Of a stretch of 64,000 bases of DNA, positions 50,408-58,358 are shown piece after piece. Below the pieces are notes generated by a model, which ran no database searches, was not told where the DNA came from, and was given only the letters and a program-made list of their open reading frames with translations. The position numbers were made by a program, and so were the translations under genes. Numbering within the stretch: position 1 is the stretch's first letter; each line of letters starts with the position of its first letter. This DNA comes from JBOGVZ01 sp050692985 (GTDB lineage: Bacteria; Actinomycetota; UBA4738; CALAEC01): positions 62,001 to 126,000 of the forward strand of contig JBOGVZ010000077.1 in the NCBI GenBank assembly GCA_050692985.1. Direction: 5' to 3'.

Positions 50408-50444
50408 CGCCCCTCCTCTGCAACCGATTCCTCAAGGAAAACTC

Positions 50445-50473
50445 ACCGTAGTCCGGCACCCCCTTGGGGTCAA
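50445..50473 (-). promoter_or_regulatory. Sigma-70-type promoter of the RTX cassette
   Basis: TTGACC-N17-TACGGT on the minus strand, 38 bases upstream of ATG 50407. It gives the inserted gene transcription independent of the mre/mrd operon and may also feed rodA. Confidence 0.65.
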
Positions 50474-50530
50474 GCGAGAGCATTCGCGTAGTCTCAACAC
50501 GAGTCGGACGTCCGAAGCGAAAAACGTAGC

Positions 50531-52444
50531 CTAGTCGACGGCCTGCGAAGAGATCTGGAGCTCGCCGGGCTCCAGGCCGAACAACCCCTCCAGCACCCGC
50601 CGCACGATCGGAGCGGCCACCTCCGAGCCGTGGCCGCCCTGCTCCACCATGGCCATGACCACGTACTGCGGGTCGTCCGCGGGGGCGATGGCCGCGAACC
50701 ACGAGTGGTTGGCGTCCCGTCCATCGATGATGACCTCCGACGTGCCAGTCTTGCCGGCTACCGGGTACCGGTCCAGGGGGAATCCGGCGAAGGCCCCGGC
50801 CGCGGTCCCCTCTCCCTGGACCACCCCGGTCAGCGACTGGAGCAGGAAATCTAGGGCCTGGGGCGAGGCCGGGACCCGCCCGATGACCCGCTTCGGGATC
50901 CGCTTCACCAGGTCCCCGTCGGGGCTCACGATCTTCATCCCCACCTGGGGCCGGTACAGCGTGCCGCCGTTGGCGATGGCCCCGTAGGCCATGGCCAGCT
51001 GGAGGGGGGTGACCAGCAGGTCCCCCTGGCCGATCGACATGTTGATGTCGTCGCCGGGGAGCCACTGGCCGAAGGGGAAGATGTGGGGGAGCTCCTCGTG
51101 GATCTGCTGCTTCCAGGCCGGGTCGGGGACCCGCCCATCCTGCTCCCCGGGGATGTCGATCCCGGTGTCGCGGCTGAACCCCCACCGCCGGAGGTGCTGC
51201 TGGAAGAACGGGCCCCTGGTCTGCTGGGCCTGCCAGAACGCCAGGCCGAAGTTGTAGTAGATCGTGTCACATGAGCGCACCAGGGATCCCGCCAGCGACA
51301 GATTCCCCAGATGTGCGCTCGTCCAGTTGTTGAAGACCGTTCCCCCCCAGGTGAATGTCGGGGGACACGGATACGTGCTGCCGAAGTTCGCGTAGCCGCT
51401 CTTCAGCGCCGCCGAGGCCACGAACGGCTTGAACGTGGACCCCGGAGGGTACAGCCCGGCGATGGCCCGGTTGCTCAGCGGGTAGTTCGCCGCCGGCTTG
51501 TTGAGCTGGCGGTACTCCCGGCGGGAGATGCCCCCCAGGAACACCCGGGGGTCGTACGTGGGGAACGAGGCCATGGCCAGCACGTGGCCGTTGTTCGGGT
51601 CCAGCACCACCACCGCCCCGGCGGGGGCCTGGGCGTAGAAGCCGCTGGCGTCCACCACCTGGGTCCGGGCGGCCCCGATGGCCTGCCGGAGGGTCTCCTG
51701 GGCCAGGTCCTGGGTCTCCCAGTCCAGCGACAGCCACAGCTCGTTCCCCGGCGTGGGCTCGTTCCGCCCCAGATCCCCCAGGGTGCGGCCCTCGGCGTTG
51801 ACCTCCAGCTTCAGCCACCCGTTCTCCCCGTGCAGCGAGCTCTCGTAGTACTGCTCGACCCCGCCCCGGCCCACCCGCTGGCCGGGAAGGTGATCGGAGA
51901 ACGAGGGATCCTCGAGCTCGGCGGGGCTGATCTGCCCCAGGTACCCGACCAGGTGGGCCGCCAGCGACCCGTGGACGTAGTGTCGAACCGGCGTCTTGGC
52001 GTAGTTGACGCCGGGGAACTCCTGGGGGTGCTCGACGATGTAGAACACCACCTTCTTGGGGGCGTCCTCGTAGACGGGGATCGGCTGGTACGGCAGGTAG
52101 TTGGGATCCTCGAGATTCCGTTCCAGCAGGGAGACGGGAACGTCCAGCCGCTCCGCCAGCCGCTTCAGCACCTCCGCTTCCTGCTCGTCGGTGATCTCCT
52201 GTCGGTCGATGGTGATCGTCCGTCGCTCCCTGTTCGTGACGAGGAGCTCCCCACCCCGGTCCAGGATCGAGCCCCGGGGAGCCAGCAGCGGCACCAGCCG
52301 GACGCGATTGGAGTCCGCCGCGGTGCGGAACTCCTCCGCGGCCAGCACCTGGAGGAACCACAGGCGGGTCACCAGGGCCGCGAAGGCGAAGGCCACCACG
52401 GCGGCCAGGGTGGTCATGCGGCGCCCGAACGAGCCTTCTGTCAC
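50531..52444 (-). CDS. mrdA: Penicillin-binding protein 2 (elongation transpeptidase)
   Basis: 637 residues. One N-terminal membrane helix, a PBP dimerisation domain (RGSILDRGGELLVTN) and a transpeptidase domain with PPGSTFKPF (S-x2-K), RSCDTIYY (S-x-D, as in PBP2 rather than S-x-N) and VAGKTGTSE (K-T-G). It cross-links peptidoglycan during elongation. GTG 52444 follows the mreD stop by one base. Normally rodA is next; here an RTX cassette intervenes. Confidence 0.96.
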   Translation of the reverse strand: MTEGSFGRRMTTLAAVVAFAFAALVTRLWFLQVLAAEEFRTAADSNRVRLVPLLAPRGSILDRGGELLVTNRERRTITIDRQEITDEQEAEVLKRLAERLDVPVSLLERNLEDPNYLPYQPIPVYEDAPKKVVFYIVEHPQEFPGVNYAKTPVRHYVHGSLAAHLVGYLGQISPAELEDPSFSDHLPGQRVGRGGVEQYYESSLHGENGWLKLEVNAEGRTLGDLGRNEPTPGNELWLSLDWETQDLAQETLRQAIGAARTQVVDASGFYAQAPAGAVVVLDPNNGHVLAMASFPTYDPRVFLGGISRREYRQLNKPAANYPLSNRAIAGLYPPGSTFKPFVASAALKSGYANFGSTYPCPPTFTWGGTVFNNWTSAHLGNLSLAGSLVRSCDTIYYNFGLAFWQAQQTRGPFFQQHLRRWGFSRDTGIDIPGEQDGRVPDPAWKQQIHEELPHIFPFGQWLPGDDINMSIGQGDLLVTPLQLAMAYGAIANGGTLYRPQVGMKIVSPDGDLVKRIPKRVIGRVPASPQALDFLLQSLTGVVQGEGTAAGAFAGFPLDRYPVAGKTGTSEVIIDGRDANHSWFAAIAPADDPQYVVMAMVEQGGHGSEVAAPIVRRVLEGLFGLEPGELQISSQAVD

Positions 52445-52445
52445 C

Positions 52446-52952
52446 TCACCACCGGTAGACCTTCTTGGGCCGGGACGCCTCGGTGATGCGCCGCAGCACG
52501 GGGTACAGGATCGGGGTCAAGATCGCATTGTAGATGGCCGACAGGACTGCCACCCGGAGCAGGTAGACCAGGCCCTCGTCCAGCTGGCCGAGCAGGAACG
52601 ACACGAACCCGTAGAAGAGCACGCCGGCGCCCGTGAACCCCCCCACCAGCAGCACGGGGAGGATGGGGCTGGGGGTGGTGATGTAAGGCCGGACCGTCCC
52701 CACCACGTAGCCCACCAGCGTCAGCGTCAGGGCGGTGATGCCCTTGGGGGCGTTGAGCAGGAAGTCCTGGGCCATGCCCGCGGTGAACCCCCCGACCGCC
52801 CCCGCCGAGGGGCCCTCCAGCATGGCCAGCACGATCGTCACCAGGTAGGTGAGCTCGGGTTTCGCCCCGGCCAGCTCGATCTGGGAGAAGACCGTCGATT
52901 GCAGCAGCAGCGCCGTGACGACGACCGCGGTCCAGGCAAGGGTCCGTCGCAC
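52446..52952 (-). CDS. mreD: Rod shape-determining protein MreD
   Basis: 168 residues with five to six membrane segments; GGFTAGMAQDFLLNAPKGITALTLTLVG split by a loop is the usual MreD motif region. It is a membrane component of the elongasome. It sits between mreC and mrdA, 34 bases after mreC. Confidence 0.92.
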   Translation of the reverse strand: MRRTLAWTAVVVTALLLQSTVFSQIELAGAKPELTYLVTIVLAMLEGPSAGAVGGFTAGMAQDFLLNAPKGITALTLTLVGYVVGTVRPYITTPSPILPVLLVGGFTGAGVLFYGFVSFLLGQLDEGLVYLLRVAVLSAIYNAILTPILYPVLRRITEASRPKKVYRW

Positions 52953-52986
52953 CGGCCTAGTCTATGCACCTCGCCGCCGAGGCCGC

Positions 52987-53847
52987 TCAGACGGAGGGGC
53001 GCCGGTCCCCCGCCGCGGGTTCCCGCTCCTTCACCAGGAACACGTACTCCAGCCGGGAGAAGTCCACCACCGGCCGGACCAGGATCAGCATGCTGTCCCC
53101 GGTCTCGGTCGACTCCACGAGGGACACCGCGCCCACCGAGATCCCCGGCGGGAACAGGCTCCCGGCCCCGTAGCTGGCGGTGTCCACCCGCTCGCCGGGC
53201 TGGACCTCGGTCCCCGCCTCGATGAGGTCCAGCCGCAGGTCGTCGTCCCGCTGGCCGACCAGCACGCCCCGCTCCCCGGTGCTGGCCAGCGCGACGGCGA
53301 TCCGGGAAGAGGGGTCGATGATCAGCAGCACCTTGGCGGTCGAGGGCGCCACCTTCACCACCCGGCCCACCACGCCGGCCCCGGTCACCACCGGCTGATC
53401 GGGGTAGACGCCGTCCGAGGAGCCCCGGTTGATCCACACCGCCCACTCGAAGTTCGACACGCTGTCGGCGGTGACCGTGGCCCCCATGAGGTCGAATCCC
53501 TCCCGGGCCTCGAGGTCGAGGGCCTGGCGGAAGAACTCGTTCTCCCGCTCCAGGGCGACCGACTGGGGGATCGAGGTGGTGAAGCCCTCGAGCTGCTCCT
53601 TCAGGGCGGCGTTCTCCTCGGCCAGCGACCCGGCCCGGAACAGCGTCGAGAAGAAGTTCCCCACCGGCCGGGTGATGGCCGATACCCCCTCCTGGAGCGG
53701 CGCCACGATCGAGATGCCCGCCCGCCCGATCGCCGCCAGCGGCCCGCGCTCCCCGCTACGGAAGTCCACGGTGATCGTGACCAGGCTGGTGACCAGCAGG
53801 GTGATCAGGAGCAGACGGGTGCTCCGAGGGCGGGGGTAGGTGGCCAC
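52987..53847 (-). CDS. mreC: Rod shape-determining protein MreC
   Basis: 286 residues. One N-terminal helix (RLLLITLLVTSLVTI), a coiled-coil segment (AGSLAEENAALKEQLEGF), then the two MreC beta domains with VVTGAGVVGRVV and the second with VLVGQRDDDLRL. It links MreB to PBP2 outside the membrane. The GTG start is 6 bases after mreB. Confidence 0.95.
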   Translation of the reverse strand: MATYPRPRSTRLLLITLLVTSLVTITVDFRSGERGPLAAIGRAGISIVAPLQEGVSAITRPVGNFFSTLFRAGSLAEENAALKEQLEGFTTSIPQSVALERENEFFRQALDLEAREGFDLMGATVTADSVSNFEWAVWINRGSSDGVYPDQPVVTGAGVVGRVVKVAPSTAKVLLIIDPSSRIAVALASTGERGVLVGQRDDDLRLDLIEAGTEVQPGERVDTASYGAGSLFPPGISVGAVSLVESTETGDSMLILVRPVVDFSRLEYVFLVKEREPAAGDRRPSV

Positions 53848-53853
53848 GGCCCC

Positions 53854-54951
53854 CTAGTGGCGACCGGACGGGACCAGGATCCGCTTCAGGGCCTCGAACT
53901 CCTCCAGGCACCGCCCGGAGCCGAGGACCACGCAGAACAGGGGGTCCTTGGCCACGTACACCGGCATCCCGGTCTCGTGCCTCAGGCGCTCGTCCAACCC
54001 CTTCAGGAGCGCTCCGCCGCCGGTGAGGACGATTCCCTGGTCCATCAGGTCGGAAGCGAGCTCGGGGGGACAGCGGTCCAGGGTGTTCTTGACGGCGTCG
54101 ATGACCGCGTTGACGGGCTCCTCGATGGCCTTGCGGACCTCCTCCGCGCTGATGTGCACGGTCTTGGGGAGGCCGGCCACCAGGTCCCGCCCCTTGATCT
54201 CCGCGATCATCTCGTCCGGGGTGGGGAAGGCCGAGCCGATGGCCACCTTGATGGCCTCCGAGGTCCGCTCCCCCAGCACCAGGGAGAACTCCTTCTTCAC
54301 GTACTGGATGATGGCCTCGTCGAGCTCGTCGCCGCCCACGCGGATCGAGGTCTCGGTGACGATCCCGCCCATCGAGATCACGGCCACCTCCGTGGTGCCG
54401 CCCCCGATGTCCACGACCATCGAGCCCACCGGCTCGTGGATGGGCATCCCCGCCCCGATGGCCGCGGCCATGGGCTCCTCGATGATGTAGGCGGCCCGGG
54501 CCCCGGCGGCGATCGTTGCCTCCTCCACGGCTCGCTGCTCGACCCCGGTGATCCCGCTGGGCACGCACACGACCACCCGCGGCTTGGCCAGGAACCGGCG
54601 CGTGTGGACCTTCTGGATGAAGTAGCGGAGCATCTTCTCGGTGATGTCGAAGTCCGCGATGACCCCGTCCTTCAGCGGCCGCACCGCCTGGATGTGGGAG
54701 GGCGTCCGGCCGATCATCCGCTTGGCCTCGGCCCCCACCGCCAGCACCTGGTTGTTCTGGGTGTTGACCGCCACCACCGAGGGTTCGTCCAGCACCACGC
54801 CGCGGCCCCGCACGTACACCAGGGTGTTGGCCGTGCCGAGGTCCACCGCCATGTCTCGTCCTAGAAGGCCGGTGATGCCTTCGGGGCGCTCGGGGCTGTG
54901 GGATCTTTGACGGTCCATGGACAGGCTCCGCTCTCCAAGGGGAAGCGGCAT
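53854..54951 (-). CDS. mreB: Rod shape-determining protein MreB (actin-like)
   Basis: 365 residues. The ATP-binding phosphate loops are DLGTANTLVYVRG and VVDIGGGTTEVAVIS, with GGALLKGLDERL the adenosine motif. MreB filaments guide lateral wall synthesis. ATG 54951 is preferred: AAAGGTG lies just upstream and a TATGCT box (54976-54981) gives a leader of about 18 bases. That adds about 33 residues before GRDMAVDLG; ATG 54918 is the alternative. First gene of mreB-mreC-mreD-mrdA. Confidence 0.97.
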   Translation of the reverse strand: MPLPLGERSLSMDRQRSHSPERPEGITGLLGRDMAVDLGTANTLVYVRGRGVVLDEPSVVAVNTQNNQVLAVGAEAKRMIGRTPSHIQAVRPLKDGVIADFDITEKMLRYFIQKVHTRRFLAKPRVVVCVPSGITGVEQRAVEEATIAAGARAAYIIEEPMAAAIGAGMPIHEPVGSMVVDIGGGTTEVAVISMGGIVTETSIRVGGDELDEAIIQYVKKEFSLVLGERTSEAIKVAIGSAFPTPDEMIAEIKGRDLVAGLPKTVHISAEEVRKAIEEPVNAVIDAVKNTLDRCPPELASDLMDQGIVLTGGGALLKGLDERLRHETGMPVYVAKDPLFCVVLGSGRCLEEFEALKRILVPSGRH

Positions 54952-54975
54952 CGCACCTTTCTACAGGAGACGCTC

Positions 54976-54981
54976 AGCATA
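54976..54981 (-). promoter_or_regulatory. Candidate -10 element of the mreB operon
   Basis: TATGCT on the minus strand, 24 bases before ATG 54951. The -35 region (TGGGTG at 17 bases) is weak. The remaining 224-base gap to fabD also holds TATCAT (55101-55106) as a possible fabD -10. Confidence 0.4.
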
Positions 54982-55175
54982 ATGCAATACGCACCGGCCA
55001 CCCATCTCCCGGCCCCGGCCGGCCCCGGCCGTCGTCGACACAACCTACTGGATGGAAGGTCGAACCGACGCGTAACCTCTGGGGATGGCCGAACGGTCCT
55101 TATCATCGTGACCCCCCCAACCCGGTCCGCTCCGCCCGTGTGCTTCCGCATGCCCCGGCAACCCGGAGGCCTGCC

Positions 55176-56108
55176 ATGAGCGGGACGGCCGTGCTGTTCC
55201 CCGGCCAGGGCTCCCAGTACGCTGGGATGGCCGACCCCTGGACGTCGCACCCGGCCGGCCGGGTGGCCCTGGACGCCTGCTCGGAGACCCTGGGGTGGGA
55301 CGTGGTGAAGGCCTGCCGAGACGAGGAGCGCCTGGCCGACACCGCCGTGGTCCAGCCGGCCCTGTTCGCCTGCGACCTGGCGGCCTTCCGGGTGCTGGAG
55401 GCGGAAGGAGCTCGATTCGCCGTGGCCGCCGGCCACTCCCTGGGCGAGTTCGTGGCCCTGGTCGCGGCCGGAGCGCTCGACGAGCGCGCCGCGCTGGAGG
55501 CGGTGATCGAGCGAGGACACGCCATGCACGAGGCCGCCGGGGCCACCCCGGGGGCCATGGCCGCCCTGGTGGGCATCTCCCCGCAGCAGGCCGCGGACAT
55601 CGTGGGCGTGGCCGGACGGGGCGGCGTGCTCACGGTGGCCAACGAGAACAGCCCACGGCAGACGGTGGTCTCGGGAACCGTCGCGGCCGTGGAGAGCGCC
55701 GAGGCGCTGGCCCGGGATCGCGGGGCCCGCACGATCCGGCTCAAGGTCGCGGGGGCGTTCCACTCCCCGCTGATGCAGCCCGCGCTCGGCCGGGTCCGGA
55801 CCGGGGTGGCCCGGCTGAGGTTCGAGCAGCCACGGTTCCCCGTCGTCCCCAACGCCTCCGGCCGTCCAGAGTCCCACCCGTTCGCCCTGCGCGACCTGCT
55901 GGCCCGCCACCTGGTCTCGCCCGTGAAGTGGGAGCGGTCGATGCGGGCCATGGGCGAGGCGGGCGTGGACCTGTTCGTGGAGGCCGGCCCGGGAGACGTG
56001 CTGTCGAAGCTGGCCAAGCGGAGCGTCCCCGGAACCCGAGCCGTGGCCGTGGGCACGCCGGGAGAGGCCCAGGCCCTGGCCGCCGAGCTGGGGGTGCGGG
56101 CCCGGTGA
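55176..56108 (+). CDS. fabD: Malonyl-CoA:ACP acyltransferase
   Basis: 310 residues from ATG 55176, which has GGAGG 7 bases upstream. LFPGQGSQYAGM, the nucleophile motif AAGHSLGEFVAL and AFHSPLMQPA (second catalytic His) are present. It loads malonate onto ACP for fatty-acid elongation. First gene of the FASII operon, overlapping the next small gene by 4 bases. Confidence 0.96.
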   Translation: MSGTAVLFPGQGSQYAGMADPWTSHPAGRVALDACSETLGWDVVKACRDEERLADTAVVQPALFACDLAAFRVLEAEGARFAVAAGHSLGEFVALVAAGALDERAALEAVIERGHAMHEAAGATPGAMAALVGISPQQAADIVGVAGRGGVLTVANENSPRQTVVSGTVAAVESAEALARDRGARTIRLKVAGAFHSPLMQPALGRVRTGVARLRFEQPRFPVVPNASGRPESHPFALRDLLARHLVSPVKWERSMRAMGEAGVDLFVEAGPGDVLSKLAKRSVPGTRAVAVGTPGEAQALAAELGVRAR

Positions 56109-56353
56109 CGCTGCGCGTGGTGGTGGCTCCGGGGTCCGGACGGCTGCGGCTCCTGCCTCCCCGGGCCTACCGAGGCGGCACCGAGTGGGTCGAGCCGGGG
56201 CAGCCGGTGGCCCGGCTGGAGCGAGGCAACGGAGACCTGGTGCTCACCGCGCCCGTGCGGGGCCGCGTGGCCGCCGTCCTCGGCCTCGACGGGGAGCCGG
56301 TGGTGGCCGGGCAGGCCGTGATGGCCATCGAGCCGGAGGTGTCGGCCCAGTGA
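56105..56353 (+). CDS. Small lipoyl/biotinyl-like domain protein lacking the modifiable lysine
   Basis: 82 residues. EPGQPVARLERGNGDLVLTA followed by PVRGRVAAVLGLDGEPVVAG and QAVMAIE matches a barrel-sandwich hybrid: a first strand set, a hairpin where lipoyl domains have D-K-A and biotin domains M-K, then G-x-V...G-x-x-V-x-x-G-Q. At the hairpin this protein reads RGNGD, so no lysine is there to carry lipoate or biotin. It overlaps fabD (GTGA) and fabH (GTGA), so it is fully inside the FASII operon. I know of no named family; it may bind an acyl-carrier enzyme or acetyl-CoA carboxylase. Confidence 0.65.
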   Translation: MTLRVVVAPGSGRLRLLPPRAYRGGTEWVEPGQPVARLERGNGDLVLTAPVRGRVAAVLGLDGEPVVAGQAVMAIEPEVSAQ

Positions 56354-57357
56354 CGGGGCCCGTGGCCCGGATCGCCGGGGTCGGTTCCGCGCTCCCCGAG
56401 CGCGTCGTCACGAACGAGGACCTCGAGCGTGTGGTGGACACCACCGACGAATGGATCTTCTCCCGGACCGGCATCCGGACCCGGCGGTTCGCGGGCGACG
56501 GCGAGACGGCTTCCTCGCTGGCGGCCGAGGCCGCCGAGCGGGCCCTGAGGGCCGCCGGGGTGGACCCCGGGGCGGTGGACCTCACGATCGTGGCCACGGT
56601 GAGCGGCGACCAGCCGCTGCCGTCCACGGCGTCGTTCGTCCAGGCCCGCCTGGGGCTCACCGGCGCGGCCTTCGACCTGGCGGCCGCCTGTGCCGGGTTC
56701 GTGTACGGGGTGGACGTCGCCTCGGGCCAGGTCGCCGCCGGCCGGGCCGAGACCGTGCTGGTGGTGGGCACGGAGGTCCTGTCTCGCTTCCTGAACCTCT
56801 CCGACCGGACCACCTGCGTGCTGTTCGGAGACGGGGCCGGGGCGGCGGTGCTGGTGCCGGGCCAGGAGCCGGGGGTGCTGGCCTCGGTCCTGGAGAACGA
56901 CGGCCGCCACGCCCATCTCCTGGAGATCCCCGCCGGGGGCTCGGCCCGCCCGGCCGGTCCCGAGACCGTGGCCGCCGGAGCGCACACCATCCGCATGGAG
57001 GACGGGCGGGAGGTGTTCAAGCGCGCGGTGGTGGGCATGTCCGAGGCGTGTGCCGCCCTGCTCGACAAGGCCGGCATCCCGGCCGAGGAGGTCTCGCTGA
57101 TGGTCCCCCACCAGGCCAACGGGCGCATCATCCGGGCCGTGGCCGAGCGGCTACGCTTCCCCCCCGAGCGGGTGTACGTGGACCTGGAGAACGTGGGCAA
57201 CACCTCGGCCGCCTCGGTGCCGATCGCCCTCGACCACGCCTGGCGCGACGGGCGGCTGGCCCCGGGCGACGTCGTGCTCACGGCGGCGTTCGGAGCGGGG
57301 CTGGCCTGGGGGGCGAACCTGGTCCGGTGGACCGCCCCGGCCCCGGAGGAGCCATGA
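56350..57357 (+). CDS. fabH: Beta-ketoacyl-ACP synthase III
   Basis: 335 residues. The catalytic triad is visible: Cys in LAAACAGFVYG, His in VPHQANGRI and Asn in ENVGNTSAAS; RTGIRTRRF is the conserved CoA-site segment. It condenses acetyl- or branched acyl-CoA with malonyl-ACP to start each chain. The GTG start overlaps the lipoyl-like gene and its stop overlaps fabG. Confidence 0.96.
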   Translation: MTGPVARIAGVGSALPERVVTNEDLERVVDTTDEWIFSRTGIRTRRFAGDGETASSLAAEAAERALRAAGVDPGAVDLTIVATVSGDQPLPSTASFVQARLGLTGAAFDLAAACAGFVYGVDVASGQVAAGRAETVLVVGTEVLSRFLNLSDRTTCVLFGDGAGAAVLVPGQEPGVLASVLENDGRHAHLLEIPAGGSARPAGPETVAAGAHTIRMEDGREVFKRAVVGMSEACAALLDKAGIPAEEVSLMVPHQANGRIIRAVAERLRFPPERVYVDLENVGNTSAASVPIALDHAWRDGRLAPGDVVLTAAFGAGLAWGANLVRWTAPAPEEP

Positions 57358-58088
57358 GACGGGTGGCGGTGGTGACGGGGGCCTCGGGGGGCATCGGCCG
57401 GGCCGCGGCGGTGGCCCTGGCCCGCGGCGGCGCCCTGGTGGCATGCGGCTATCAGCGAGACGACGCCGGAGCGAAGGAGACGGTGGGAGCCATCGAGGAC
57501 GCCGGCGGGACGGCCGCGGCCTTCGCCGCGGACGTGTCCGACGAGGAACAGGTCGCCGAGCTGTTCGGAGCGGTGGAGGCCTGGGCGGAGCCGCCGCTGA
57601 TCGTGGTGGCCAGCGCGGGGACGAACCGAGACGGGCTGGCCGTGCGCTTCCCGGCCGCGGAGTTCCGAAGGATCCTCGACGTGAACCTCACCGGGGCGTT
57701 CCTGTGCGCCCGGGCCGCGCTCCCGGCGATGCTCAAGGCCCGGTGGGGCCGGATCGTCATGGTGTCGTCCGTGGCGGGGCTACGAGGGAACGCCGGACAG
57801 GGCGCGTACGCCGCATCGAAGAGCGGGCTCATCGGGCTGACCCGCACGCTGGCCCGCGAGTACGGGGGCCGGGGCATCACCGCGAACGCGGTGTGCCCGG
57901 GATTCATCGAGACGGACATGATCGCCGCGCTGTCCGAGGCCGCCCGGGCTCGGCTGGCGGAAGACGTCCCCGCGGGCAGGACCGGAACGCCGGAGGAGGC
58001 CGCCGCGGCGATCCGGTTCCTGGCCGGGGAGGAGGCCTCGTACGTGAACGGGGCCGTGCTGACGGTGGACGGCGGCCTGGTGGCTTGA
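57354..58088 (+). CDS. fabG: 3-oxoacyl-ACP reductase
   Basis: 244 residues, short-chain dehydrogenase. TGASGGIGRA binds NADP, the catalytic set is Ser in VMVSSVAG, Tyr-x3-Lys in GAYAASKSG and Asn in ILDVNLTGAF. It reduces beta-ketoacyl-ACP. ATG 57354 overlaps the fabH stop (ATGA) and acpP follows after 18 bases, so it is placed as the operon's FabG. Confidence 0.95.
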   Translation: MRRVAVVTGASGGIGRAAAVALARGGALVACGYQRDDAGAKETVGAIEDAGGTAAAFAADVSDEEQVAELFGAVEAWAEPPLIVVASAGTNRDGLAVRFPAAEFRRILDVNLTGAFLCARAALPAMLKARWGRIVMVSSVAGLRGNAGQGAYAASKSGLIGLTRTLAREYGGRGITANAVCPGFIETDMIAALSEAARARLAEDVPAGRTGTPEEAAAAIRFLAGEEASYVNGAVLTVDGGLVA

Positions 58089-58106
58089 GACGAGGGAGGT
58101 GAACCG

Positions 58107-58358
58107 ATGGAGCGAGGAGAGATCGAGGAGCGGGTCCGCAAGGTGCTGGCCGACCAGCTGGCCCGCGACGTTGACGAGGTGACGATGGAGGCTCGGTTCG
58201 AGGAGGACCTCGACGCCGACTCCCTGGACCTGGTCGAGGCCGTCCTGGCCCTGGAGGAAGAGCTCGACGTCAAGATCCCCGAGGAGGAGATGGAGGGCGT
58301 CAAGACCGTCGGTCAGGCGGTGGAGCTGGTCCTGGCCAAGCGGGGCGTGAGCGCGTGA
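58107..58358 (+). CDS. acpP: Acyl carrier protein
   Basis: 83 residues, acidic. The 4'-phosphopantetheine attachment site DADSLDLVEAVLALEE is intact. It carries the growing acyl chain between the enzymes of this operon. GGGAGG precedes ATG 58107 and its stop overlaps fabF. Confidence 0.97.
   Translation: MERGEIEERVRKVLADQLARDVDEVTMEARFEEDLDADSLDLVEAVLALEEELDVKIPEEEMEGVKTVGQAVELVLAKRGVSA

Larger units (their letters stand above)
49871..50533. repeat. 9-bp direct repeat bordering the RTX cassette
   Basis: ACGTAGCCT occurs at 49871-49879 (touching the RTX stop codon) and at 50525-50533 (touching the mrdA stop codon). The pair brackets the low-G+C insert and could mark how it entered, though a 9-base match can arise by chance. 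Confidence 0.45.
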
